Translations under genes and position numbers: made by a program
The notes under the pieces: generated by a model
Databases searched by the model: none
The model's input: only the letters and a program-made list of their open reading frames with translations
What the model was told of the DNA's origin: nothing
Assembly (NCBI RefSeq): GCF_000427665.1
Contig: NZ_KE386572.1
Span: forward strand, 3,434,196 to 3,498,195
Source of the DNA: Geminicoccus roseus DSM 18922
GTDB lineage: Bacteria > Pseudomonadota > Alphaproteobacteria > Geminicoccales > Geminicoccaceae
Direction: 5' to 3'
DNA: 64,000 nucleotides
Part shown: in pieces, positions 1 through 9,612 of the stretch
Layout of the letters: each line of letters begins with the position of its first letter
Numbering within the stretch: the first letter of the stretch is position 1

Positions 1-1
1 C

Positions 2-1666
2 GGAACGATCAACGGCGAGAAGGCGACGGCCAAGCGCATCTTCATGCTGGTCGAGCAGATGCTGGAGCTGGTCGACCGCGACGAGCCGATCCGCTTCCTG
101 ATTGCCGAGTGCGAGACCTCCTTCACCCTCCTGGCCGCGCTCTACTTCGCCAAGCTGTTCGGGGTCGAGGACCGCATCGACATCTCGCCGCTGTTCGAGA
201 CCCGCACCGCCCTGGTCCGCGGCGTCGAGATCGTGGCGGGCGCGCTCGAGGTGCCGGTCTACCGCGACTACATCAAGAAGCGTGGCCGCCTGTGCGTGCA
301 GACCGGTTTCTCCGATGCCGGCCGCTTCCTCGGCCAGACCGCCGCCTGCTACCTGATCGAGAAGATCCGCCTGTCGCTGGCGCCGCTTCTGGAAAAGCAC
401 GGACTGACCGGCGTCGAGCTGGTGATCTTCGACACCCATGGCGAGAGCATCGGCCGGGGCGCCCATCCGGGCAGCTTCCGCGACCGCTTCGCCTATTACG
501 ACACGGCGGAGAGCCGCCGCCGGTTCCGGGATGCCGGCCTCGTGGTCCGCGAGGAGACCAGCTACCAGGGCAGCGACGGCTACCAGTACTTCCTGACCGA
601 GACCACCGCCTTCGCGGTCGTCACCCGGGTCCTGGAGCACTGCCTGGCGCCGATCGACGACACGCCGGACCCGTTCTATGCCGAGCGGGTCTATGTCGGC
701 GAGTTCTTCACCTCGATCGAGCAGTTCAACGAGGAGGTGATCCAGAACCGCGACTATGCGGCGCTGCTGGGTGCCTGGGGCACCAACATGCTCTGGCAGA
801 CCGGCTCGCGCCCGGCCAAGCGCCAGTATGACGGCGCCACCGGCCGGATGAGCCTGGACCATCCCTCGCAGCTGCGCGCGATCCCGCACAACGCGATCCT
901 GCAGCAGCTGGGCATGCTGGCGAACACGATCGGCGGGGTCGGCCGGGCGATCGACAAGGATCCGGAGACCTTCCACCGCCTCTATGCCGAGAGCCCGCGC
1001 TTCCGCCGGATGCTTGGCATGGTCGAGCACGCCTTCAAATGGACCGACCTGGAGGTCGTGAAGGCCTATATCGACCTGTACGACCCGGGGACATGGCTGG
1101 CCCGCGCCCAGTCCCATGACGACGACGCCCGGATCGAGGAACTGCGCGAGGTCGCCGGGGTGTTCGAGCGGATGCGCCTGCACGAGCGGCTGGTGCGCAT
1201 CCACCGGGTGTTCCTGCGCGACTACATGGACCTGGCCCGGGCCCTGAAGGAGCACCGCCGCCGCACCCGCGACGCCGGGGCCACCCCGATCGTCGTGGAC
1301 CGCGAGGCGCGCGACAACATCCACCTGCTGCACGCCCTGCGCCTGGCGCTGATGCAGAAGCTGGACGTGCTGGCCATCCACGTCCCGGACTTCTCCGACC
1401 GGCACAGCACCAGCCGTTCCGGCATCGTCGCCAGGCTCACCCAGCTCGACGTGGAGCCGGCGATCGACATCCTGCGCGAGGTGTTCCCGATGACCGAGCC
1501 GCAGATGCGGGCTCATGACTTCGGCGTCGAAGCGACCTATCGCAGCGAGGAAAGCCAGAGCTATGGCCAGGAACACGCGCTGATCTTCGAGCCGATCCTG
1601 CGCCTGTACGGCCAGATCCGCCGGATCGGCAGCGCGGTCGTGCATCATCTGAGCGCGGTCGGCTGA
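2..1666 (+). CDS. Phosphoenolpyruvate carboxylase-like protein, 3' part
   Basis: The gene is cut by the window start: the frame is open from base 2, and the first ATG at 44 is internal. The visible 554 residues match the C-terminal two thirds of PEP carboxylase (PEP plus bicarbonate to oxaloacetate), including PLFET, a GFSDAG segment, FDTHGESIGRGAHP, GSRPAKR and LRAIP. The loops differ from the classical enzyme: the usual YSDSxKDxG reads FSDAGRFLG, and FHGRGGSIGRGG reads FDTHGESIGRGA, so the usual active-site Lys and one loop Arg are not in place. The end also lacks the typical RNTG tail. Family membership is fairly clear; whether it is a working PEP carboxylase or a paralogue is not. Confidence 0.75.
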   Translation, partial: GTINGEKATAKRIFMLVEQMLELVDRDEPIRFLIAECETSFTLLAALYFAKLFGVEDRIDISPLFETRTALVRGVEIVAGALEVPVYRDYIKKRGRLCVQTGFSDAGRFLGQTAACYLIEKIRLSLAPLLEKHGLTGVELVIFDTHGESIGRGAHPGSFRDRFAYYDTAESRRRFRDAGLVVREETSYQGSDGYQYFLTETTAFAVVTRVLEHCLAPIDDTPDPFYAERVYVGEFFTSIEQFNEEVIQNRDYAALLGAWGTNMLWQTGSRPAKRQYDGATGRMSLDHPSQLRAIPHNAILQQLGMLANTIGGVGRAIDKDPETFHRLYAESPRFRRMLGMVEHAFKWTDLEVVKAYIDLYDPGTWLARAQSHDDDARIEELREVAGVFERMRLHERLVRIHRVFLRDYMDLARALKEHRRRTRDAGATPIVVDREARDNIHLLHALRLALMQKLDVLAIHVPDFSDRHSTSRSGIVARLTQLDVEPAIDILREVFPMTEPQMRAHDFGVEATYRSEESQSYGQEHALIFEPILRLYGQIRRIGSAVVHHLSAVG

Positions 1667-1694
1667 CGGCCGCGCATCCTTAGGGCAGGGGGCG

Positions 1695-2291
1695 ATGAAC
1701 GGCCTGTACCCGGCGACCTCGATGCCCGACCGGGACTGGTGGGCGGCGCTTTGGCCGGATCCAGCCGGCACGCTCCGGTCCCTGGGGGTCCGCCCGGGCA
1801 TGACGGCGGTCGACCTTTGCTGCGGCGATGGCTACTTCACCGCGGCCCTGGCCGGGCTCCTCGACGGCCGGGTCTACGCTTTGGATCTCGATCCCGCCAT
1901 GATCGCCAGGGCCAGGGCCGAACTCGCCGCGCAGGACCGCGCGGTGCTGGGCTGGCTCAACGCCGACGCCGGCGAGGTCGCCAGCCTGCTGCCGGACCCG
2001 GTGGACTTCGTCCTGCTCGCCAACACCTTCCATGGCGTGCCGGACCAGCCGGCCCTGTTGCGGGCGATCGCGCGCGTGGTGAAGCCCGCCGGCCTGCTCG
2101 CCGTCGTGAACTGGCGCCCGCTTCCGCGCGAGGCGACCCCGGTCCTGGGACAGCCGCGCGGGCCCCGGACGGAGATGAGGATGTCGCCGGAAGCGGTCGA
2201 GGCCCTGGCGGGGCCAGCCGGGTTCCGGCCGCAGGCCCGAATGGACCTCAGGCCCTACCATTACGGCGTGGTGCTGGAGCGTCAGGCGTGA
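1695..2291 (+). CDS. Class I SAM-dependent methyltransferase
   Basis: A 198-residue protein with a Rossmann-type methyltransferase core. Motif I is VDLCCGDGYFT near residue 40, followed by an acidic strand end, ALDLDPAMIARAR, and a post-motif VVKPAGLLAVVNW typical of the Methyltransf_11/25 group. The ATG follows an AGGGCAGGGGGC stretch that can serve as ribosome binding site. It starts 28 bases after the preceding carboxylase-like gene on the same strand and could share its transcript. The substrate cannot be read from sequence. Confidence 0.85.
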   Translation: MNGLYPATSMPDRDWWAALWPDPAGTLRSLGVRPGMTAVDLCCGDGYFTAALAGLLDGRVYALDLDPAMIARARAELAAQDRAVLGWLNADAGEVASLLPDPVDFVLLANTFHGVPDQPALLRAIARVVKPAGLLAVVNWRPLPREATPVLGQPRGPRTEMRMSPEAVEALAGPAGFRPQARMDLRPYHYGVVLERQA

Positions 2292-2343
2292 CGCAGCTCT
2301 GGAAGGAACGGCTGGCTGGCGCCGGGGCGGCAGGCGGGCCTTG

Positions 2344-2766
2344 TCAGGAGTTCGGCTGGTCCGGCGGCACCGCCACCACCACGTCGCCGAACAGGCATTG
2401 CTTGGCGACCACGCAATAGGCGTATTCCACCCGGAGCGCCTGGGCGCCGCCGGGCTCCACCAGCAGGACCGGGGGCGCCTGAAAATATTCCTGCGCGCTG
2501 TCCCGCAGGGTCACCGGCGCGCCGAGCGGCAGGCCAAGCCGGTCGACCGGCACCACGGTGACGCCGGGATCGGCCACCAGCTTGGCGCCCGCCGCCGGCA
2601 CCAGCCGCACCGAGACCTGTCCGCCGGCGGAGCGTGCCGCGTCGACGGACACGATCTCCCCGGACGGTTTCAGCCCGAGCCCGCGCAGGAGCGCATCGGC
2701 GTCCTCGCCGGCCCTTGCTGCCAGGGGCAGGCAGAGGATCGAGGCCAGGGCGAGGACGCGCCGCAT
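2344..2766 (-). CDS. Secreted hypothetical protein
   Basis: 140 residues. The first 19 form a clear Sec signal peptide (MRRVLALASILCLPLAARA), so the product is probably periplasmic. The mature part is beta-rich in appearance with two cysteines close together near the end (YCVVAKQC), which could form a disulfide. It lies 16 bases downstream of the transaldolase gene on the same strand, so co-transcription is likely. I do not recognise a family. Confidence 0.7.
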   Translation of the reverse strand: MRRVLALASILCLPLAARAGEDADALLRGLGLKPSGEIVSVDAARSAGGQVSVRLVPAAGAKLVADPGVTVVPVDRLGLPLGAPVTLRDSAQEYFQAPPVLLVEPGGAQALRVEYAYCVVAKQCLFGDVVVAVPPDQPNS

Positions 2767-2782
2767 CGGGGGATACCCCTTC

Positions 2783-3439
2783 TCAGAGGATCGACTGGCC
2801 GGTCTTTTTCCAGTCCGCGACGAAGGCCGCCAGGCCCTTGTCGGTCAGCGGGTGGTTCAGCAGGCTCTTGATCACGTTGGCCGGCATGGTCGCCACATGG
2901 GCGCCGAGCTTGGCCGCCGTGACGATGTGCGCCGGCCCGCGCACCGAGGCAACCAGCACCTCGGTCTGGAAGTACGGATAGTTGTCGTAGATCTGCACGA
3001 TGTCGGCGATCAGCTGCATCCCGTCGGTGCCGATGTCGTCCAGGCGGCCGACGAACGGCGAGACGAAGGTGGCGCCCGCCTTGGCGGCCAGCAGAGCCTG
3101 GGCCGGCGAGAAGCACAGGGTGACGTTGGTCTGAATGCCCTGCTGGGTGAGCTGCTTGCAGACGAACAGGCCATCCTTGGTCAGCGGGAGCTTGACGCAG
3201 ACGTTGGGCGCGATCTTGGAGAGCTTGAGGCCCTCCTTCAGCATCGTCTCGGCGTCGGTGGCGGTGACTTCCGCGCTGACCGGCCCGTCGACCACCTCGC
3301 AGATCTCCGCGATCAGGTCGAGGAACTGCTTGCCGGATTTCGCGACCAGTGATGGATTGGTGGTGACGCCGTCAAGCAGGCCGGTCTCGGCCAGCTCCTT
3401 GATTTCGTTGATCTCGGCCGTATCGACGAAGAACTTCAT
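2783..3439 (-). CDS. tal: Transaldolase / fructose-6-phosphate aldolase family
   Basis: 218 residues starting [10 protein letters not shown], the standard beginning of the short (MipB/TalC) transaldolase subfamily. The family transfers a dihydroxyacetone unit between sugar phosphates in the pentose phosphate pathway or cleaves fructose 6-phosphate. The Schiff-base lysine is in [11 protein letters not shown], and TTNPSL and the late SPFVGRLDD motif are present, giving a complete TIM barrel. An upstream in-frame start would add eight residues, but ATG at 3439 has a GGAG nine bases before it and matches family length. Transaldolase versus F6P aldolase cannot be settled by eye. Confidence 0.92.
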   Translation of the reverse strand: MKFFVDTAEINEIKELAETGLLDGVTTNPSLVAKSGKQFLDLIAEICEVVDGPVSAEVTATDAETMLKEGLKLSKIAPNVCVKLPLTKDGLFVCKQLTQQGIQTNVTLCFSPAQALLAAKAGATFVSPFVGRLDDIGTDGMQLIADIVQIYDNYPYFQTEVLVASVRGPAHIVTAAKLGAHVATMPANVIKSLLNHPLTDKGLAAFVADWKKTGQSIL

Positions 3440-3576
3440 GAATCCCGCTCCGTAAGACGGCATGGCAGCCGTGACCCTATTCTAGTCCGGATCCCCAAGG
3501 CTGCGAACCCCGGCAAGCGGGCCCATGGCAAAGGCCGGGCGGGCGCATCCACCCGGCGGCTAGGTCTTGATCCAGG

Positions 3577-3906
3577 TTAGTGCGTGACCCGGTCCCGGTG
3601 CAGATAAAGTCCGTCGCGGAGTTCGCCGAACATCTGCTCCACCTGGGGATGCTCGATCGGCTCGTCCGTTGCATCGGGAAGGAGATTCTGCTCCGACACG
3701 TAGGCGATGTAATAGCTGTCCGAGTTCTCGGCGAAGAGGTGGTAGAAGGGCTGGTCCTTGCGCGGGCGAAGTTCTTCGGGGATGGCCTGGTACCATTCCT
3801 CGGTATTCGCGAACTCTGGGTCGACGTCGAAGATGACGCCCCGGAAGGGGAAGATCTTGTGCTTCACCACTTGGCCAATGCGGTACTTGGCAAGTCGGTC
3901 AGGCAT
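3577..3906 (-). CDS. hspQ: Heat shock protein HspQ (YccV-like)
   Basis: 109 residues matching the HspQ / hemimethylated-DNA-binding YccV family: KYRIGQVVKHKIFPFRGV near the start, DVDPEFANTEEWY in the middle and PFYHLFAEN plus YVSEQNL towards the end. HspQ is a small heat-shock factor that affects Lon substrate choice and DnaA stability in enterobacteria. The ATG at 3906 follows AGGAAACCCC and gives the expected length; the frame stays open 33 codons upstream, but that part is unlike the family. It is monocistronic by appearance. Confidence 0.92.
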   Translation of the reverse strand: MPDRLAKYRIGQVVKHKIFPFRGVIFDVDPEFANTEEWYQAIPEELRPRKDQPFYHLFAENSDSYYIAYVSEQNLLPDATDEPIEHPQVEQMFGELRDGLYLHRDRVTH

Positions 3907-4052
3907 GGGGGTTTCCTTGTGCTCGTCGCAATGCCGCGCGGCAGGAGTGGATCCCAACTCCTCGCAGATGTCAGGTGGCAGGCAATTTAGGGATCGCGAA
4001 GACATTCTACCAGAGGTACCTGCTTCACGATCCCCGCTGCTGCAGCTCCGAC

Positions 4053-4925
4053 TCAGTCCGGATCGCGGAGATTGACGATCAGGGACGAGGTGTCGAACCG
4101 CTGCCCGCCCTTCATCTGGACCATGCGGTAGAACTGGTCGACCATCGCGGTGACGGGCAGGGGCGCGCCGTTGCGCTTCGCCTCCTCCAGGCAGATGCCG
4201 AGGTCCTTGCGCATCCAGTCGACCGCGAAGCCGAAGTCGAACTTGTTCTCGGTCATGGTCTTCCAGCGGTTCTCCATCTGCCAGGACTGCGCGGCGCCCT
4301 TGCTGATCGTCGCCAGCACCTTGTCGGTGTCCAGCCCCGCCTTCTGCGCGAAGTTGACCGCTTCGCCCAGGGCCTGGACTAGGCCCGCGATGCAGATCTG
4401 GTTCACCATCTTGGTGAGCTGGCCGGCGCCGGCCGGGCCCATATGGGTGACGGTCCGGCCATAGGCCTTCATGCCGGCTTCCGCCTTCGCGAAGACCTCG
4501 GCCTCGCCGCCGACCATGATGGTCAGGACGCCGTTCACGGCACCCGCCTGGCCGCCGGACACGGGCGCGTCCAGGAAGTTCTTCTTGGCGTCGCGGCAGG
4601 CCGCATCCAGCTCGCGCGCCAGGTCGGCTGAGGCGGTGGTGTGGTCCACCAGGATCGCACCGTCGGCGAGCCCAACCAGGGCGCCATCGTCGCCATACAC
4701 GACCGAGCGCACGTCGTCGTCATTGCCCAGGCACATGAAGACGACTTCGGCGCCGGCAGCCGCTTCCCGGGCGGTCCCGGCTGCCTTGCCGCCATGCTCC
4801 TTGGCCCAGGCCTCCGCCTTGGCGCCGGTGCGGTTCCACACGGTGACGTCATGGCCGTTCTTGGCGAGGTGCCCGGCCATCGGGCCACCCATGACGCCCA
4901 GACCGAGAAATGCATAGGTGGCCAT
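4053..4925 (-). CDS. NAD(P)-dependent 3-hydroxyisobutyrate/tartronate-semialdehyde-type dehydrogenase
   Basis: 290 residues of the beta-hydroxyacid dehydrogenase family: an N-terminal Rossmann motif FLGLGVMGGPMAGHLAKNGH, the substrate loop DAPVSGGQAGAVNG and the catalytic lysine in GQLTKMVNQI. Members reduce tartronate semialdehyde, succinate semialdehyde or related compounds. The start at 4925 was chosen over ATG at 4931 because GGAG then sits nine bases upstream. A glycerate kinase lies about 5 kb away, so tartronate semialdehyde is one plausible substrate, but the gene is not in the same operon. Confidence 0.85.
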   Translation of the reverse strand: MATYAFLGLGVMGGPMAGHLAKNGHDVTVWNRTGAKAEAWAKEHGGKAAGTAREAAAGAEVVFMCLGNDDDVRSVVYGDDGALVGLADGAILVDHTTASADLARELDAACRDAKKNFLDAPVSGGQAGAVNGVLTIMVGGEAEVFAKAEAGMKAYGRTVTHMGPAGAGQLTKMVNQICIAGLVQALGEAVNFAQKAGLDTDKVLATISKGAAQSWQMENRWKTMTENKFDFGFAVDWMRKDLGICLEEAKRNGAPLPVTAMVDQFYRMVQMKGGQRFDTSSLIVNLRDPD

Positions 4926-5095
4926 GTTCATCTTCTCCCATTCGGACATGCCTCGACCGGACCGATCTTCCGCTCCTCTTCGAAGCACGGCCCGCGTGGC
5001 GCGATCCATGCCACGATCCGCGCGCGTGCGCACCCGGTTGCGGCATCGAGGCGGGGTTGCCATCTTCCGGACTTCCGAGCAGCGAAGAGTGACCC

Positions 5096-7729
5096 ATGGC
5101 CGACGGCAGCACGCGTAGCATCATCCGGCGCGAGGATTATCGGGAGCCGGACTGGTGGACGCGCCAGATTGAGCTCGACGTCGACCTGAAGCCCCTGGAG
5201 ACCACGGTCGTCTCGCGCCTGACCCTGGAAAGGAACGTGAAGTCGCCCGCGGGTGCCGACCTCCTGCTCGACGGCGAGGCGATGACCTTCGTGTCGGCCA
5301 GCCTGGACGGCGTGCCGCTGGATCCCCAGCAGGTCGAGCGCACCGCCACCGGGATCGCGGTGAAGGGCATGCGCGACGGCGGCGTCCTCGAGATCACCCA
5401 GCGCTGCGACCCCAGGAACAACACCGCGCTCTCGGGCCTCTATCTCAGCAACGGCATCTTCTGCACCCAGTGCGAGGCGGAGGGATTCCGGCGGATCGCC
5501 TTTTCCCAGGACCGTCCGGACGTCATGAGCACCTATCGGGTGCGGATCACCGGCGACCGCAAGTCCTGTCCGGTGATGCTCTCGAACGGCAATCCGGTGG
5601 AGCAGGGCGACCTGCCGGACGGCCGCCACTACGCGGTCTGGGAGGATCCGTTCCCCAAGCCCTCCTATCTGTTCGCCCTGGTCGCCGGGGATCTCGGCCT
5701 GCTGCAGGACAGCTTCACCACGCGCTCCGGGCGGGTGGTCGACCTGCGCATCTATTCCGAGCACGCGGTGATCGATCAGTGCCGCCACGCCATGGAATCG
5801 CTGAAGAAGTCGATGAAGTGGGACGAGGAGGCGTATGGGCTGGAGTACGATCTCGACCTGTTCATGATCGTCGCCGTCTCGCACTTCAACATGGGGGCGA
5901 TGGAGAACAAGGGGCTCAACATCTTCAACACCTCGGCGACGCTCGCCCGCGCCGACACCGCCACCGATGCCGACTTCATGCAGGTCGAGCGGATCGTGGC
6001 GCATGAATATTTCCACAACTGGACCGGCAACCGGGTGACCTGCCGCGACTGGTTCCAGCTCACGCTGAAGGAAGGCCTGACCGTCTTCCGCGACCAGCAG
6101 TTCACCGCCGACATGCATTCCGCGGCGGTGAAGCGGATCGGCGACGTCCAGCTGCTCCGGGAAGGACAGTTTCCCGAGGATGCCGGGCCGATGTCGCATC
6201 CGATCCGCCCGGATTCCTACGTGGAGATCAATAATTTCTACACGCGCACGGTCTACGAGAAGGGGGCGGAGGTCATCCGGATGATCCACACCCTGATCGG
6301 GCCGAAGGCGTATCGCGCCGGCATCGATCTGTACTTTGAGCGCCATGATGGGCAGGCGGTGACCTGCGAGGACTTCGTGCGTGCCATGGAGGACGCGTCC
6401 GGCCGCGACCTCGGCCAGTTCCGCCGCTGGTACAGCCAGGCCGGCACCCCGGAACTGTCGGTGGAGCGCAGTTTCGACCCGCGCAGCGGCAGCTATGCCC
6501 TGGAGATCACCCAAGGCACTCCGCCCACCGCCGGGCAGCCCGACAAGCTGCCCCTGCACGTGCCGCTGCGCCTGGGCCTCCTGTCCCGGGACGGTCGCCC
6601 GCTGCCCCTGATGCTGGAGGGTGAGAACGAGCCGCAGGGCACCGAGCGGGTCCTGGAGCTGACCGGCGAGCGCCAGCGCTTCGTGTTCAAGGGGCTGAAT
6701 TCCGAGCCGGTCCCCTCGCTCTTGCGCAACTTCTCAGCGCCGGTCCGCCTGAAGCTGGACTATGCCGACGACGAGCTGGCCCTGCTGCTCGGCCAGGACG
6801 AGGACGCCTTCAACCGCTGGGAGGCCGGCCAGCAGCTGGCGATGCGCCTGATCCTGCGCGGGGTCGATGCCGGTGGTCATGCGGAGGCGTCGGACGCGCT
6901 GCTCGCCGCCTTCCGCAAGGTCCTGGCCGATGCGCCCGCCGACCCGGCCTTCGCCGCCCGCGCGGTGCAGCTGCCGTCCTTCACCTATGTGGGCCAGCAG
7001 CGCCCGGTGATCGACGTCGAGGGCATCACCGGCGCCCTGCGCTCCCTGCAGCGCGGCCTGAGCACCGCCCTTCGGGAGGACTGGGCCGCGACCTACGAGC
7101 ACTTCCACGACATCGGCCCGTTCGCCGCCGACAACGGGGCCGCCGGCCGCCGCGCCATCAAGAACCAGGCGCTGTTCTGGTCCGTCCAGGCGCCCGACGC
7201 CGCGGCGATCGCCCGCGCCCAGCGTCAGTTCGAACGCGCCGACAACATGACCGACAGCTTCGCTGCCCTGCGTGCCCTGGTGGAGAGCCGCGACCCGTCC
7301 GCGGCAAGCGCGCTCGGCACGTTCTACGCCCGCTGGCAGAACGAGCCGCTGGTGGTCAACAAGTGGTTCGCCCTGCAGGCGTCCGCCGACGACGAGGGTG
7401 TGCTCGCCACCGTGGAGCGCCTCCTGCACCACCCGGCCTTCACGCTCGGCAACCCGAACCGGGTTTATTCGCTGGTCGGCGTGTTCGCCAACAACCCGGC
7501 CGGCTTCCACCGGGCCGACGGGGCGGGCTACCGCTTCGTGATGGACCGGATCCTGGAGGTCGATCCCAAGAACCCGCAGGTGGCCTCGCGCCTGATGCGG
7601 CCGCTCGGCCGCTTCAAGCCCTATGACGAGCGGCGCCGCGCCCTGATGCGCGCCGAGTTGGAACGGGCCCTGGCGCGGCCGGACCTGTCCCGCGACTGCT
7701 ACGAGGTCGCCAGCAAGAGCCTGGAGTGA
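5096..7729 (+). CDS. pepN: Aminopeptidase N
   Basis: 877 residues, the normal length of proteobacterial PepN (M1 family zinc aminopeptidase), which removes N-terminal residues from peptides in the cytoplasm. The exopeptidase motif GAMENKGLN is near residue 265, the zinc site HEYFHNW near 302 with the third ligand in LKEGLTVFRD about 19 residues later, and a catalytic Tyr is expected in NNFYTRTVYEKGAEV. The Ig-like and alpha-solenoid C-terminal domains follow to the end. Complete, and alone on its strand between two minus-strand genes. Confidence 0.96.
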   Translation: MADGSTRSIIRREDYREPDWWTRQIELDVDLKPLETTVVSRLTLERNVKSPAGADLLLDGEAMTFVSASLDGVPLDPQQVERTATGIAVKGMRDGGVLEITQRCDPRNNTALSGLYLSNGIFCTQCEAEGFRRIAFSQDRPDVMSTYRVRITGDRKSCPVMLSNGNPVEQGDLPDGRHYAVWEDPFPKPSYLFALVAGDLGLLQDSFTTRSGRVVDLRIYSEHAVIDQCRHAMESLKKSMKWDEEAYGLEYDLDLFMIVAVSHFNMGAMENKGLNIFNTSATLARADTATDADFMQVERIVAHEYFHNWTGNRVTCRDWFQLTLKEGLTVFRDQQFTADMHSAAVKRIGDVQLLREGQFPEDAGPMSHPIRPDSYVEINNFYTRTVYEKGAEVIRMIHTLIGPKAYRAGIDLYFERHDGQAVTCEDFVRAMEDASGRDLGQFRRWYSQAGTPELSVERSFDPRSGSYALEITQGTPPTAGQPDKLPLHVPLRLGLLSRDGRPLPLMLEGENEPQGTERVLELTGERQRFVFKGLNSEPVPSLLRNFSAPVRLKLDYADDELALLLGQDEDAFNRWEAGQQLAMRLILRGVDAGGHAEASDALLAAFRKVLADAPADPAFAARAVQLPSFTYVGQQRPVIDVEGITGALRSLQRGLSTALREDWAATYEHFHDIGPFAADNGAAGRRAIKNQALFWSVQAPDAAAIARAQRQFERADNMTDSFAALRALVESRDPSAASALGTFYARWQNEPLVVNKWFALQASADDEGVLATVERLLHHPAFTLGNPNRVYSLVGVFANNPAGFHRADGAGYRFVMDRILEVDPKNPQVASRLMRPLGRFKPYDERRRALMRAELERALARPDLSRDCYEVASKSLE

Positions 7730-7750
7730 TCCGGGCCGGGGCGGGACGGC

Positions 7751-8368
7751 TCAGTGCAGGTCCCGCTCGTAGATGAATTTCGGCATGTTCCATTTGCGCC
7801 AGATCGCCAGGATCCGGAGGGTCATCCCGAAGGTCATGGCGATCGCCATCACCAGGTCGTGGGCCAGCCCGAGATGCAGGCCGCCCAGATAAAGGGCGCC
7901 GGTCAGCACCGAGACGCTGGCGTAGAGCTCGGCGCGGAACAGCAGCGGCACGTCGTTGCACAGCACGTCCCGCAGCACCCCGCCGACGCAGCCGGTGATC
8001 ATCCCGGCCACGATCGCGATCGGGACCGGCACGCCCATGCGCAGCCCGACATCGCAGCCGATAATGGTGAAGGCGACCAGGCCCACCGCGTCCAGCACCA
8101 GGAACGCCCAGCGCAGGTGGTGCATCACCCGGGCGATCAGGATGGTCAGCAGGGCGGCACCGGCGGTGAACGCCAGGTATTCCGGATGCTTCACCCAGGC
8201 GAGCGGGTAGTTGCCGAGCAGGACGTCGCGGGCGGAGCCGCCGCCCAGTGCCGTGACGCAGCCCAGCAGCGCCACGCCCACCCAGTCCATGCTGCGCCGT
8301 CCCGCCGCCAGGGCGGCCGTCATCGCCTCGGCGACGATCCCGACCAGGTAGAGCGTGTGCAGAAGCAT
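7751..8368 (-). CDS. TRIC-type (UPF0126/YicG) membrane protein
   Basis: 205 residues with about seven hydrophobic segments in two similar halves, each carrying a GGG/GG-x-x-RD-x-L signature (ALGGGSARDVLLGNYPL and GCVGGVLRDVLCNDVPL). This is the bacterial relative of trimeric intracellular cation channels, probably a potassium-conducting inner-membrane protein. ATG at 8368 follows GGAGGGACCC. The frame is open for another 103 codons upstream, but that part crosses a dispersed repeat and is not protein-like. It converges with pepN, ending 21 bases from it. Confidence 0.88.
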   Translation of the reverse strand: MLLHTLYLVGIVAEAMTAALAAGRRSMDWVGVALLGCVTALGGGSARDVLLGNYPLAWVKHPEYLAFTAGAALLTILIARVMHHLRWAFLVLDAVGLVAFTIIGCDVGLRMGVPVPIAIVAGMITGCVGGVLRDVLCNDVPLLFRAELYASVSVLTGALYLGGLHLGLAHDLVMAIAMTFGMTLRILAIWRKWNMPKFIYERDLH

Positions 8369-8444
8369 CGGGTCCCTCCGGCGTGCTGGCGCCCCTGGCC
8401 CTGCTATCGGCCGAGGCCCTGGCTGTACATCCAAAGGGGCGAAT

Positions 8445-8464
8445 TGCACGAACGAACCCGAGCC
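8445..8464 (+). repeat. Dispersed 20-bp element, copy 1
   Basis: Reads TGCACGAACGAACCCGAGCC. The reverse complement occurs exactly at 33046-33065 and near-exactly at 32962-32980 and 32895-32914. This copy is intergenic, in the 170-base gap between the divergent TRIC-type and Ldh_2 genes. Confidence 0.8.
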
Positions 8465-8539
8465 ACGTCCTCCAGGCTGGATCACGAATGGCGCAGCCCC
8501 TAGGTTTCGCGCGCACATGAGAGGGAGAGGACGAGGGTG

Positions 8540-9598
8540 ATGGCGGATCGGTACGAGGTCGGGGCGCTGGTGGCGTTTGCTACGCAGCTGTTCGAGAAGG
8601 TCGGGTTCTCCCGGGAAAAGGCCGAGGTGACCGCGCGCCTCCTGGTGGACGCCGACCTGATGGGGCACACCACCCATGGGCTGGGGCTGGCCGGTCCTTA
8701 TCTGGCGGAGGCGCAGAAGGGCTCGATGAACGTCTCAGGCGAGCCCGAGGAGATCGCCCGCAAGGCCTCGGCCCTGACCCTGGACGGCAAGCGCCTGCCC
8801 GGCCTCTGGCTGACCGCCAAGGCGGTGGACGAGGCGATCGCCATGGCGAAGAACACCGGCATCGGCGCTGTCTCGATCCGGCGCTCGCACCACATCGCCT
8901 GCCTCGCCACCTTCCTGCCCAAGGCCACCGAGCAGGGCCTGTTCATCCACCTGGCCTGCTCCGATCCGAACGTGGCGTCGGTGGCGCCGTATGGCGGAAC
9001 CCGGGCGGTCTTCACGCCCGATCCCTACGCCATCGGCATCCCCACTTCGGGCGACCCGATCCTGATCGACACCTCGGCCTCGATCACCACCAACGGCATG
9101 TCGAACCGCTATCTTGCGGAGGGACGCAGCTTCGATCATCCCTGGCTGCTGACCGCGGAAGGCGAGCCCACCGGCGACCCGAAGGTGTTCAACACCAACC
9201 CGCCCGGCACGATCCTGCCCACGGGCGGCCTCGACCATGGCCACAAGGGCTATGGCCTGGCCCTGATGATCGAGGCGCTGACTCAGGGCCTGTCCGCCTT
9301 CGGCCGGGCCGATCCGGGCGAGGGCTGGGGAGCGTCCACCTGGGTGCAGGTCGTCGATCCCGAGGCGTTTGCGGGCCTGGGCGGCTTCAAGCGCCAGATC
9401 GACCATATCGTCGAGGCCTGCCGCTCCAACCCGCCGCGCCCCGGCGTGGAGAGCGTCCGGCTGCCCGGTCAGGCGGCCATGTCCAAGAAGCGCCAGGCAC
9501 TGGAGCAGGGCGCCGTCCTGCACCCGTCGATCATGCCGGCCCTGCTGCCCTGGGCGGACCGGCTGGGCGTCGAGGCGCCGGCTCCCCGCCTGGGCTGA
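8540..9598 (+). CDS. Malate/L-lactate/ureidoglycolate dehydrogenase family (Ldh_2)
   Basis: 352 residues of the Ldh_2 family, NAD(P)-dependent oxidoreductases with a fold unlike Rossmann dehydrogenases. Family marks are the early GHTTHGL, the SHHIACLATF segment with the active-site His, the nucleotide-binding DTSASITTNG and the late GGLDHGHKGYGLALMIEAL. Members include ureidoglycolate dehydrogenase AllD, which fits the neighbouring allantoin genes, but malate, lactate or sulfolactate dehydrogenases look alike. ATG at 8540 follows GGGAGAGGACGAGG; a GTG sits three bases earlier. Confidence 0.88.
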   Translation: MADRYEVGALVAFATQLFEKVGFSREKAEVTARLLVDADLMGHTTHGLGLAGPYLAEAQKGSMNVSGEPEEIARKASALTLDGKRLPGLWLTAKAVDEAIAMAKNTGIGAVSIRRSHHIACLATFLPKATEQGLFIHLACSDPNVASVAPYGGTRAVFTPDPYAIGIPTSGDPILIDTSASITTNGMSNRYLAEGRSFDHPWLLTAEGEPTGDPKVFNTNPPGTILPTGGLDHGHKGYGLALMIEALTQGLSAFGRADPGEGWGASTWVQVVDPEAFAGLGGFKRQIDHIVEACRSNPPRPGVESVRLPGQAAMSKKRQALEQGAVLHPSIMPALLPWADRLGVEAPAPRLG

Positions 9599-9612
9599 GC
9601 CGGAGAAGCGGA

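Noticed and set aside
8369-8677. Upstream extension of the TRIC-type gene by 103 codons
   Set aside because: The extension crosses the dispersed repeat and is Pro/Arg-rich; GGAGGG before 8368 fixes the normal start.
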